Shown: in pieces, positions 1 to 5,920 of the stretch
Position numbering within the stretch: the stretch's first letter is position 1
Layout: each line of letters starts with the position of its first letter
Assembly: GCF_001854865.1 (NCBI RefSeq)
Contig: NZ_MDDW01000003.1
Location: 151,711 to 159,900 of the forward strand
DNA length: 8,190 bases
Direction: 5' to 3'
Source: Rhizobium sp. LCM 4573
GTDB lineage: Bacteria; Pseudomonadota; Alphaproteobacteria; Rhizobiales; Rhizobiaceae
Notes under the pieces: generated by a model
What the model was told of the DNA's origin: nothing
Seen by the model: the letters and a program-made list of their open reading frames with translations, nothing else
The model's database searches: none
Program-made: the position numbers and the translations under genes

Positions 1-1
1 C

Positions 2-388
2 CGGGCGATGATCTATTCCGCGCTTCTGGCGGGTCTCGGGATCGCTATCAAGGCGACGCTCATGCCGAACACGCCGGCCTTGCTGATCGTCGCGCTGCTT
101 TTCGTCAACGGCCTGATCCGGTCGATCTATTTCACCGGGCATGCTGTTCTGACTGTCGCCGACACAACGCCCGAACAGGCCGGCCACGCCACCGCCATTG
201 CCGCGGTCTCGCGGCCAGTGGCATCGGCGCTCTCCTTCGCGATCGCGGGCGGTTTGCTGGGAATGCTCGCTCCAGACGGAACCCATACGATCGCCGATTT
301 CCACCTGGCGATCGGCATCGGCGCGGCCCTATGCGGAAGCGCTGCAATAGCCTTCCTCACATACAGGGCTCCGTCCACGACCCGATGA
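2..388 (+). CDS. MFS transporter, DHA2-like, C-terminal fragment
   Basis: The reading frame is open from the window edge to TGA at 386-388, so this is the last ~128 residues of a larger gene that starts upstream. The fragment is strongly hydrophobic, with about four membrane segments. They are MIYSALLAGLGIAIKATLM near the window start, a segment around PALLIVALLFVNG, one around VASALSFAIAGGLLGML, and a last one around FHLAIGIGAALCG. The stretch GLIRSIYFTG followed by ADTTPEQAGHATAI resembles the segment of 14-TM drug:proton antiporters (DHA2 family) where GLxRSxxFTxxNxLxxAD and PPExxGxA are typical. It would therefore be an inner-membrane proton-driven exporter, with unknown substrate. It ends about 120 nt before the regulator, and nothing ties it to the uronate cluster. 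MFS membership is fairly secure; the DHA2 assignment is moderate because the N-terminal part is not visible. Confidence 0.72.
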   Translation, partial: RAMIYSALLAGLGIAIKATLMPNTPALLIVALLFVNGLIRSIYFTGHAVLTVADTTPEQAGHATAIAAVSRPVASALSFAIAGGLLGMLAPDGTHTIADFHLAIGIGAALCGSAAIAFLTYRAPSTTR

Positions 389-418
389 GGCACGCTCGCG
401 CCGTTCGCAACTCGTCCG

Positions 419-447
419 TTGAAAGGAAGCGATATTTGTCATACATG
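419..447 (+). promoter_or_regulatory. Putative sigma-70-type promoter of the FadR-type regulator
   Basis: TTGAAA at 419-424 matches a -35 box well, and TACATG at 442-447 lies exactly 17 nt downstream as a weak -10 box. Transcription would begin near 453-456. That is after the GTG at 447, so the coding start must be further down, at 510 or 516. The -10 box and spacer overlap a FadR-like operator candidate (436-445), which would fit autoregulation. This is a visual prediction only. Confidence 0.4.
436..445. promoter_or_regulatory. Candidate FCD-type GntR operator in the regulator promoter
   Basis: The sequence TTGTCATACA contains TGT and ACA arms around a 3-nt centre. This fits the general GT-N(2-3)-AC half-site pattern known for FadR-subfamily operators. 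It sits between the predicted -35 and -10 boxes, where bound protein would block the polymerase. The core TCATAC is shared with the inverted repeat between the two divergent operons (3937-3975). The motif is short and TCATAC also occurs twice inside coding sequence, so the call rests mainly on its position. Confidence 0.35.
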
Positions 448-491
448 TGATGAGTCAAAGGGGCACACTTATACGTGCTTCGTTCAAGCCA

Positions 492-500
492 GGGCGAGGA
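492..500 (+). promoter_or_regulatory. Ribosome binding site that favours the GTG start at 510
   Basis: GGGCGAGGA ends 9 nt before GTG 510 and 15 nt before the in-frame ATG 516. The GTG at 447 has only an AGGAAG at 425-429 that is too far away, and it lies upstream of the predicted transcription start. The spacing therefore favours GTG 510 as the start of the regulator. Confidence 0.45.
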
Positions 501-509
501 TATGAAAGC

Positions 510-1250
510 GTGGCTATGCAAGTGAAGGATCGCAGCAGAGGTCCTGGATCGCTGGTCTCACAAGTGGGGGAAAGCCTCCGTCAGGCCATATCGAGCGGGC
601 AGTATTCACCCGGCGACAAGCTTCCGAGCGAGGTCGAACTCACCGAAACCCATCACGTCAGCCGAACGGTGATCCGCGAGGCCGTCGCGGCCCTTCGCTC
701 CGATGGGCTCGTCGAGGTGCGCCAGGGGGCTGGAATCTTCGTCCTTGGCGGCGAGGCGAGCCCTTCTGCTTCGGGACGGAAGATCGACAGGGCGCGCGTC
801 TCCTCGGATTTGGAGGTCCTCGAGATCCGGACACCCGTGGAGATCGAAGCTGCGGGGCTTGCAGCCTTGCGGCGCTCGCCGGCGCAGGAGGAGGCGATCT
901 TCGAATGCCACCGCAATATCCTCAGATGCATCGAGAATGACAGATCCATCCGCGACGCGGACCTGGCGCTTCACGTTGCGATTGCCGAAGCCACGAACAA
1001 TCCGCTCTTCGGCCAATTCCTCGAATCCCATGGCCCTGCGGCCATTCCCCATTCCAGGGTCGTGCCGGAATCACGAGCAGCGGAACAGACCGCCTACCGG
1101 CGAATGATCCATAAGGAGCATGAAGCGATCGTGATGGCGATTTCGGATCGGAATGAGGAAGCCGCGCGCAATGCGATGCGAGACCATCTGAGAGGCAGCC
1201 AGCTTCGCTATCGGGATATGCTGAAGGATTTTCGCGCCTTTTCCAGCTAA
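510..1250 (+). CDS. FadR-subfamily GntR transcriptional regulator (FCD domain)
   Basis: This is a 246-residue DNA-binding regulator. Residues ~14-80 form the GntR winged helix: GESLRQAISSG, then the classic GDKLPSEVEL, the recognition helix around VSRTVIREAVAAL, and the wing RQGAGIFV. Residues ~102-230 form the all-helical FCD ligand domain. Its usual metal ligands are apparent as Asp151 and His155 in DLALHVAIAEATNNP, His204 in HKEH, and His226 in MRDHL. The length is normal for the family. FCD regulators usually bind small acids such as uronates, gluconate or fatty-acid derivatives, so an unsaturated-uronate breakdown product is a plausible effector here (inference). The gene ends 26 nt from the 3' end of the convergent lyase operon, with no clear terminator hairpin between. 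Start: GTG 510 is chosen from RBS spacing; ATG 516 is the alternative, and GTG 447 is less likely. Its targets are probably itself and the divergent region at 3883-4124. Confidence 0.88.
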   Translation: MAMQVKDRSRGPGSLVSQVGESLRQAISSGQYSPGDKLPSEVELTETHHVSRTVIREAVAALRSDGLVEVRQGAGIFVLGGEASPSASGRKIDRARVSSDLEVLEIRTPVEIEAAGLAALRRSPAQEEAIFECHRNILRCIENDRSIRDADLALHVAIAEATNNPLFGQFLESHGPAAIPHSRVVPESRAAEQTAYRRMIHKEHEAIVMAISDRNEEAARNAMRDHLRGSQLRYRDMLKDFRAFSS

Positions 1251-1276
1251 GGGTCAACGCCACAGCGCGCCGACGA

Positions 1277-2077
1277 TCAGCCAGCCTCCTGCCTCAACTC
1301 TTTCCCCCACACCTCGATTTGCGTCAAAGCCGGAAATGGCGAGAGGTCTTTGGCCTTGATCAGACTGTGCAGCCTGATCCATTCAACAGTGCGCGGTTCC
1401 ACCGAGACGCATTGCGCGGCGCCCGACTTGGCCAGCTCAAAGCAGGAGGTCTGGCCGTCGGAAAAGGTGATGCTCGCCTTCTCCCACCAGGAATCATGCG
1501 GGAAATCCGCCCTTAGATAAAAAACGATCTCATCCACCTGCACGGGACGGCCAAACTCAAGCGTCAGCGACGCCTGCGGATCGCGATTGATGCCCCAGCT
1601 CGTATAGGGCCAGAACCCGTGATTGTCGTTGGCCTTTTCTCCATCGATGGCGTTGCGGGCGGCAAATGCCGCCTCGCCACGGGTTTCGACATTCGCCCTC
1701 GCATGCGGGAAGAGCGTCCCGTTGGCGTGATCGTCCCAGGGATTGAGAGCAAGATTACGCCGTAACGCGATCTCGTCCCGCCGCGCCTTGCGCACATAGA
1801 GCCGGTGGATATCGCCATTGAAGGCGCGTGGAGAATAGGAGGCGCGCTTGTTTCCGAAGGGTATGGCCAGCGAATAGGAATGCCCCTTGAGGTAGACCAC
1901 CGCCGGGCTGATCGCGTCATCAAACGCCAGAACCACATGACCGGCCTCCGAGGCCTCCACGACAAGCCGGTCGCCCTCGTCATACATCCGGCGATAGACG
2001 AGAAAGGTCTCGTTCCCTCCCGTCGCGCTGGCCAGGACCGCGCCCTTGGCGTCCACAACCTTCAACGTCAATTCCAT
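1277..2077 (-). CDS. Small protein with C-terminal discoidin (F5/8 type C)-like domain
   Basis: This 266-residue protein is probably the accessory sugar-binding partner of the lyase. I do not recognise a named family for the whole protein. Residues 1-105 are strand-rich without a motif I know. Residues ~130-260 look like an F5/8 type C / CBM32-like beta-sandwich: an opening strand with AARNAIDGE (139-147), Trp-rich loops at GFWPYTSW (154-161), the strand LTLEFGRPVQVDEIVFYLR (171-189), DSWWEKASITFSDG (195-208), and a closing TQIEVWGKE (252-260). There is no signal peptide or membrane segment, so it should stay in the cytoplasm, which is unusual for a carbohydrate-binding module. ATG 2077 is preceded by GAGGAGG, which overlaps the lyase stop codon (11-nt gap), so the two genes are probably translationally coupled. 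An alternative role is an oligosaccharide-handling or lyase-associated subunit. Function unproven; the fold call is moderate. Confidence 0.75.
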   Translation of the reverse strand: MELTLKVVDAKGAVLASATGGNETFLVYRRMYDEGDRLVVEASEAGHVVLAFDDAISPAVVYLKGHSYSLAIPFGNKRASYSPRAFNGDIHRLYVRKARRDEIALRRNLALNPWDDHANGTLFPHARANVETRGEAAFAARNAIDGEKANDNHGFWPYTSWGINRDPQASLTLEFGRPVQVDEIVFYLRADFPHDSWWEKASITFSDGQTSCFELAKSGAAQCVSVEPRTVEWIRLHSLIKAKDLSPFPALTQIEVWGKELRQEAG

Positions 2078-2088
2078 CCTCGTCCTCC

Positions 2089-3882
2089 TCAGACGATCCG
2101 CATTTTCAGGTAGTTCTTCGTGAAGGGGATGCGCAGCCGGTAGATCCGGGCCGGCCATGAGAGCCGAAGCCGGGCATCTTCGATATCGATCGGCTCGATC
2201 TCGACCTCTCCGGCCCCCTCCAGCAGAACGTTTCCGAGATCGGGAAGATCGATCCTGCCCGCCGAGAGGGTCGGTGCTACGCATGTCATCAGCGAGAGGA
2301 CAGCCGGCAAGCCGCCGTCATGAACATCGACGATCTCGACCTCACGGCCCCGTCGAAGAGTGACGGTGCGCCGGTAGCTGCGCACCTTGGCTTCTGGCGG
2401 ATAAGCGCTTGCGATATCGAGCGACATGCGGGCTTCGGTCGGCGTAAATTCCGTCTCGACATCACGGGCGGCAAACTGCGCGCCGGCCGACTGCATAACC
2501 TCGCCGAAACTCGGGAGATTGTGAAACGCCGACTGCATCGTCCAGATTTCATACCGCCTTGATGAGAAGGTCTTGGCCGTATAGGTCTCCACGCCCACAT
2601 CGATCAGCAAGGGGCGTCCGTCCTTGTAGAGCGTCACACTGCCGACATCGTTGTGGTTGTGGCTCTCGCCGTTATTGCCGCCTTTCACGGCAAGCGCGAA
2701 GCGCTCGTCGCGGGCGATGAACAGGCCGATCCCAGGATAGAAGATATCCTGTTTATTTGTCTGTCGCGGCTCGGCGGCGCCGACCGTTGAACCGACCAGC
2801 AATTCCTGTACGCGATACCAGAGGTTCCACTCCTTCGGCAGATGCGGGCTTTCATTATTGGCCCTATCGGCCGCGGCGAAGGCGACCAGCGCCTCCGAAC
2901 CCACCGCTTTCCCGAACAGGTATTCGCGTATGCTGCAAGGTTCGACAACGGCCGAGGAATCCGCGAAATTGAAGTAGTGGCGGCCCGCCACATGCATGTT
3001 GACAATGTACTCGGCCATGTTGCGGATTTTCGGTTCCGACCAAAGGTGCGTGAATACGCCCGGAGCCACGGCGTCCAGAATTGTCATCGCACCATGCAGG
3101 CAAAGTGCTGCGTGTCGATAATAGACGACACCTTCTTCGCAGGCACCGTCCCCGGCATAATCCTTCAGGAAGGCATCGAGACTACCCAGTGCCTTAACCA
3201 GGACTTCTCGGCGCACCGCCTGATCGGTTTTGAGGCAAAAGGCCGAAAGCAGGACGTTCTGGGTGATCCAGGCGGTCCAGTTGTTCATCCTCTCTTCGCC
3301 ACGGCCCATCCACCAGAAATGCCGGCCGAGATAGGGCGAAAAGAGGCGCGTTTCGACCTCCCGCTCGATGCGGATAACGACCTGCGGGCTGATCGCGTCG
3401 AGCTGATCGCGCAGCAATGCGGCGATGGTCGCCAGTTGCGCGGCGGTTTCGGCCGCGAAGAGATCGATGACAGGCTGCGAAATGTCGGGAAGAGGCAAGC
3501 GGGGGCTGCCTCTCTCATAACCGTTATGTGCCGGGAGCTGCCAGCCGCTTTCCTCCGCGATCAGGAAAATGCCGTCCATGATCGCACCTAGAAACCGCCC
3601 CTCGCCCTCGAGCAGTTCGCCAAGCACCAGATCGTTGAGCATGCAACGGCGGGTAAAATACAGATCTTCGAATCGCGACCGATTGCCCGATAACGCATAT
3701 TCCCGATAATCGGAGGCCATGATGACAGGCCAGGACTGCGAAAGTCTTTCCTCCGCATCCTTGATGACGCGCTCGAACAGCGGTTTCGAGATGGCACTCC
3801 AGCTGGCGCGCTCCGAAAAGACAGCCCTTGGGATGAAATCATCCAGAACTCTCGGCAGGCTGCCCGCAATTTCGCTGAACAT
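2089..3882 (-). CDS. Heparinase II/III-like polysaccharide lyase, cytoplasmic
   Basis: This 597-residue protein is predicted to cleave hexuronic-acid-containing chains by beta-elimination, leaving a 4,5-unsaturated uronate. Residues ~1-360 fit the helical (alpha/alpha) toroid, with FWWMGRGEERMNNWTAW (189-205), GACEEGVVYYRHAAL (246-260) and GRHYFNFADSS (300-310). Residues ~380-597 fit the C-terminal beta-sandwich with the family hallmark GESHNHNDVGS (405-415), then LLIDVGVETYTAKTFS (425-440) and a conserved IWTMQSAFHNLPS (446-458). By analogy with heparinase II and related lyases, Asn200/201, Tyr254 or Tyr255 and His408/His410 are the likely active-site residues (inference). No signal peptide is visible, so it acts on imported oligosaccharides. 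Start: ATG 3882 directly follows a GGGGGGAGAG Shine-Dalgarno; the in-frame ATG 3918 lacks one. It is the first gene of a minus-strand operon, divergent from the transporter. Family level is secure; the polysaccharide lyase family number and substrate are not. Confidence 0.88.
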   Translation of the reverse strand: MFSEIAGSLPRVLDDFIPRAVFSERASWSAISKPLFERVIKDAEERLSQSWPVIMASDYREYALSGNRSRFEDLYFTRRCMLNDLVLGELLEGEGRFLGAIMDGIFLIAEESGWQLPAHNGYERGSPRLPLPDISQPVIDLFAAETAAQLATIAALLRDQLDAISPQVVIRIEREVETRLFSPYLGRHFWWMGRGEERMNNWTAWITQNVLLSAFCLKTDQAVRREVLVKALGSLDAFLKDYAGDGACEEGVVYYRHAALCLHGAMTILDAVAPGVFTHLWSEPKIRNMAEYIVNMHVAGRHYFNFADSSAVVEPCSIREYLFGKAVGSEALVAFAAADRANNESPHLPKEWNLWYRVQELLVGSTVGAAEPRQTNKQDIFYPGIGLFIARDERFALAVKGGNNGESHNHNDVGSVTLYKDGRPLLIDVGVETYTAKTFSSRRYEIWTMQSAFHNLPSFGEVMQSAGAQFAARDVETEFTPTEARMSLDIASAYPPEAKVRSYRRTVTLRRGREVEIVDVHDGGLPAVLSLMTCVAPTLSAGRIDLPDLGNVLLEGAGEVEIEPIDIEDARLRLSWPARIYRLRIPFTKNYLKMRIV

Positions 3883-3884
3883 AT

Positions 3885-3894
3885 CTCTCCCCCC
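3885..3894 (-). promoter_or_regulatory. Ribosome binding site deciding the lyase start
   Basis: Read on the minus strand, GGGGGGAGAG lies two bases upstream of ATG 3882, with the best anti-SD pairing about 4-8 nt from the codon. The upstream in-frame ATG at 3918 would place this purine tract inside the coding sequence and has no comparable site, so the shorter start is preferred. Confidence 0.6.
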
Positions 3895-3936
3895 GCATCG
3901 AAAGAGCGATGGCGGCATCGGCTTCGATGCTCACCT

Positions 3937-3975
3937 ATCATACGTCTTCAGCAATTTCTATAACATTCGTATGAT
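3937..3975. promoter_or_regulatory. Inverted-repeat operator pair in the divergent region
   Basis: ATCATACG at 3937-3944 is repeated as its exact reverse complement CGTATGAT at 3968-3975. The centres are 31 bp apart, close to three helical turns, so two bound dimers would face the same side of the DNA. The right arm lies inside the 17-nt spacer of the predicted minus-strand promoter, and the left arm lies just downstream of that promoter. Both lie upstream of the predicted plus-strand promoter. The shared core TCATAC also appears in the promoter of the FadR-type gene (436-445), which suggests that this regulator binds here. No binding data exist in the sequence itself. Confidence 0.45.
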
Positions 3976-3985
3976 CTATTCAGAA
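3957..3985 (-). promoter_or_regulatory. Putative promoter of the lyase operon
   Basis: On the minus strand, TTCTGA (plus 3980-3985) and TATAGA (plus 3957-3962) are separated by exactly 17 nt, a reasonable -35/-10 pair. Transcription would start near 3950, leaving a leader of about 70 nt before ATG 3882. The candidate operator CGTATGAT/ATCATACG sits in the spacer, a position typical of repression. A second TATGAT hexamer (plus 3938-3943) exists but has a poor -35. Confidence 0.42.
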
Positions 3986-3990
3986 CTTGT

Positions 3991-4018
3991 TTGACCAATG
4001 CGCGATATATGCTATGTG
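3991..4018 (+). promoter_or_regulatory. Putative promoter of the ABC transporter-GH88 operon
   Basis: TTGACC (3991-3996) and TATGTG (4013-4018) are separated by 16 nt in a visibly A+T-richer stretch, and a TG-like element precedes the -10 region. TTGAC is the strongly conserved -35 core of rhizobial housekeeping promoters. Transcription would begin near 4025, giving a leader of about 100 nt before the GTG at 4125. Confidence 0.45.
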
Positions 4019-4124
4019 GTCACCAGGAGGCAGGAGCAGACGCCATGACCGTCGGCTCCGACGTGCGGAGCTTCAGGCTCCGGACCATGAGGCGCAGAAC
4101 GCCAAGTTGGGAGGAAAAATATCG
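4019..4124 (+). promoter_or_regulatory. Structured leader of the transporter operon with short upstream frame
   Basis: AGGAGG (4025-4030) and AGGAG (4032-4036) precede an ATG at 4045 that opens a 61-codon frame. The frame ends at 4230 and overlaps the permease gene in another frame. The segment 4050-4082 can fold in two exclusive ways: CGGAGC (4066-4071) can pair with GCTCCG at 4055-4060 or with GCTCCG at 4077-4082, each with a 5-nt loop. The outer pair CGTCGG/CCGACG at 4050-4063 gives a further option. No T-run follows, so it is not a classical intrinsic terminator. It may be an attenuating or translation-coupling leader. The predicted 61-residue peptide is Arg/Pro-rich and not protein-like, so I do not call it a gene. 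Confidence 0.35.
4109..4115 (+). promoter_or_regulatory. Ribosome binding site deciding the permease 1 start
   Basis: GGGAGGA is a near-perfect Shine-Dalgarno sequence 9 nt upstream of GTG 4125. The frame is open further upstream to TTG 3987, but that codon lies before the predicted transcription start and would add a 46-residue non-conserved extension. Confidence 0.7.
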
Positions 4125-5075
4125 GTGTCCATATCCAATTCGGCCATCGCCACGAACCGCGCGCCGGCTGCCCCTGCCCGGAAGGCCAAGGTTCTGTCCA
4201 GGCGTCGCCGGAAAATCCAGGACGCATTGATCGCCTATTCCTTCATAGCGCCGAATTTCATCGGCTTTGCCGTCTTCACGCTTGGCCCCATTCTCTTCGC
4301 CTTCGTATTGGCCTTCATGCACTGGGACGGCTCCAATGCGATAACCTTTGCAGGCCTCGACAATTTCTGGCGCCTTTTCGAAGACAAAGCGTTTATTTCA
4401 GCCTTCTGGAACACGGTCATCTACACGGCCGTATCCGTGCCCGCGACGCTCGCCTGCGCACTCGGCCTCGCGATCCTCCTCAATCAGAAGATATTCGGGC
4501 GGGATTTTTTCCGAACCGCCATGTTCTTCCCCTATGTGGCATCGCTGGTGGCCGTGGCGGTCGTCTGGAACATGATCTTCAATCCGGAAATGGGTCCGGT
4601 GAACATGATTCTCTACACGCTCGGCGTCGATCCGAAGGACATGCCCGGTTGGGCTGCCGACCGTCATTGGGCAATGGTCACCGTCATCCTCTTCGGCATC
4701 TGGAAGAACATGGGCTATTACATGGTCATCTATCTGGCCGGGTTGCAGGGCATCAATTCCGAGCTCTATGAAGCGGCTGACCTCGATGGGGCGAACCCCT
4801 GGCAGAAGTTCCTCTATGTCACCGTGCCCCAGCTTGGCCCGACCACCTTCTTCGTCACAGTGATGCTGACGATCCAGTCTTTCAAGGTATTCGACCAGAT
4901 CTACATGATCACCCAAGGAGGACCCGGCACATCGACACTCGTCCTCGTCTACCACATCTATAACGAGGCGTTCATCTCCTGGGATCTCGGCTATTCCAGC
5001 ATGGTCGCACTGGTTCTCTTCTTCCTGGTTCTGGCCGTCACCATCGTCCAGTTCCGTCGCCAGAGGGAGGATTGA
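4125..5075 (+). CDS. CUT1 sugar ABC transporter permease (MalF/UgpA type)
   Basis: This is a 316-residue inner-membrane permease, one of the two that form the pore of a binding-protein-dependent oligosaccharide importer. The N-terminus is basic (SRRRRK, 25-30). About six membrane segments follow, near 35-64, 96-118, 131-151, 182-206, 237-256 and 291-310. The cytoplasmic EAA loop, which docks onto the ATPase, is LYEAADLDGANPWQKF (214-229), with the invariant Glu216, Asp221 and Gly222. The MalF-type QSFKVFDQIYMITQGGPG (251-268) is also clear. Length is normal for the short MalF-like class. GTG 4125 is chosen from its strong RBS. The second permease begins 4 nt after its stop. The position next to a lyase and GH88 suggests an oligosaccharide containing uronic acid as cargo; this is inference, as permease sequences do not reveal substrate. 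Confidence 0.93.
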   Translation: MSISNSAIATNRAPAAPARKAKVLSRRRRKIQDALIAYSFIAPNFIGFAVFTLGPILFAFVLAFMHWDGSNAITFAGLDNFWRLFEDKAFISAFWNTVIYTAVSVPATLACALGLAILLNQKIFGRDFFRTAMFFPYVASLVAVAVVWNMIFNPEMGPVNMILYTLGVDPKDMPGWAADRHWAMVTVILFGIWKNMGYYMVIYLAGLQGINSELYEAADLDGANPWQKFLYVTVPQLGPTTFFVTVMLTIQSFKVFDQIYMITQGGPGTSTLVLVYHIYNEAFISWDLGYSSMVALVLFFLVLAVTIVQFRRQRED

Positions 5076-5079
5076 GATC

Positions 5080-5916
5080 GTGAGGGTCGCCGGACGCAGG
5101 ATCACCGCAAAGACAGCCGCCATCTACGTTTTGGTCATCGCCATCACCGTCGTGATGCTGATGCCCTTCGCCTGGATGCTTTCGGCTTCGCTGAAGCTCA
5201 GTCGTGACGTCTTCGTCTTCCCGATCGAATGGATTCCGTCGGAGCCGAGATGGCAGAACTACGTGGATATCTGGACCAAGATTCCGCTCGCACTGTTCAT
5301 CTACAACACGTCGAAACTGACGATCATCGTCACCGCCCTGCAGCTCCTGACCTCGAGCTTTGCGGCCTATGCCTTCGCCAAGCTCAACTTCCCCTACAAG
5401 AACACACTATTCCTCGGCTACATCGCCACGATCGCCATGCCCTGGCAGGTCTATATGGTGCCGCAGTTCCTGCTGATGCGCGAGTTCGGTCTCAACAACA
5501 CGCATCTGGCACTGATCTGCCTACAGGCCTTCACCGCCTTCGGGGTGTTCCTGATGCGGCAGTTCTACATGTCGATCCCGACCGAGCTCTGCGAGGCCGC
5601 CCGCATCGACGGCATGAACGAGTATCAGATCTGGGCCAGCATCATGCTGCCGCTGTCGAAACCGGCTCTCTCGACCCTGACGATCTTCACCTTCGTCACA
5701 ACCTGGAACGACTTCCTCGGCCCGATGATCTATCTGACCAAAACCGAGCTGAAGACGGTCCAGATCGGTTTGCGCATGTTCATCGCGCAATATTCGGCCG
5801 AATACGGGCTGATCATGGCCGCATCGGTCGTCGCGCTCATCCCGGTCCTGATCGTCTTCCTGTCACTCCAGCGGTTCTTCGTCGAGGGTGTCGCCTCGAC
5901 GGGGCTCAAGGGCTAA
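5080..5916 (+). CDS. CUT1 sugar ABC transporter permease (MalG/UgpE type)
   Basis: This is a 278-residue inner-membrane permease that pairs with the gene immediately upstream. About six membrane segments fall near 13-35, 75-100, 108-130, 142-160, 192-215 and 243-265. The family hallmarks are present: MPFAWMLSASLK (28-39), the EAA loop ELCEAARIDGMNEYQIWASIMLP (169-191) with Glu172, Asp177 and Gly178, FTTWN-like FVTTWNDFLGP (205-215), and the typical end VEGVASTGLKG (268-278). Length is normal for MalG-like proteins. The start is GTG 5080, with GGGAGGA at 5065-5071 lying inside the end of the previous gene, which suggests translational coupling. GH88 begins 4 nt after its stop. Family assignment is secure; cargo is inferred only from neighbours. 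Confidence 0.94.
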   Translation: MRVAGRRITAKTAAIYVLVIAITVVMLMPFAWMLSASLKLSRDVFVFPIEWIPSEPRWQNYVDIWTKIPLALFIYNTSKLTIIVTALQLLTSSFAAYAFAKLNFPYKNTLFLGYIATIAMPWQVYMVPQFLLMREFGLNNTHLALICLQAFTAFGVFLMRQFYMSIPTELCEAARIDGMNEYQIWASIMLPLSKPALSTLTIFTFVTTWNDFLGPMIYLTKTELKTVQIGLRMFIAQYSAEYGLIMAASVVALIPVLIVFLSLQRFFVEGVASTGLKG

Positions 5917-5920
5917 GTCC

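Noticed and set aside
447..509. N-terminal extension of the FadR-type protein starting at GTG 447
   Set aside because: It has no well-placed RBS and lies at or before the predicted transcription start; the winged helix begins only after residue ~14 of the shorter form.
1251..1276. Possible bidirectional terminator between the convergent genes
   Set aside because: The 26-nt gap contains no stem of useful length and no T-run on either strand.
1979..1987. GTCATACAT, a 9-base match to the motif in the regulator promoter
   Set aside because: It lies inside the coding sequence of the discoidin-like protein, far from any promoter, and could be chance.
2842..3591. Plus-strand frame (249 codons) opposite the lyase gene
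   Set aside because: The lyase on the minus strand has strong family motifs throughout this stretch; the plus-strand product has no fold signal or RBS.
4050..4082. Rho-independent terminator at the leader hairpins
   Set aside because: The stems are G+C-rich but no T-run follows on the plus strand, so a classical terminator is not supported.
3987..4124. 46-residue N-terminal extension of permease 1 starting at TTG 3987
   Set aside because: It spans the predicted promoter and leader and is not like a MalF N-terminus; GTG 4125 has a near-perfect RBS.
4398..5123. Minus-strand frame (241 codons) opposite permease 1
   Set aside because: The product is extremely rich in Asp, Glu and His, the usual mirror of hydrophobic permease codons, and has no recognisable motif.
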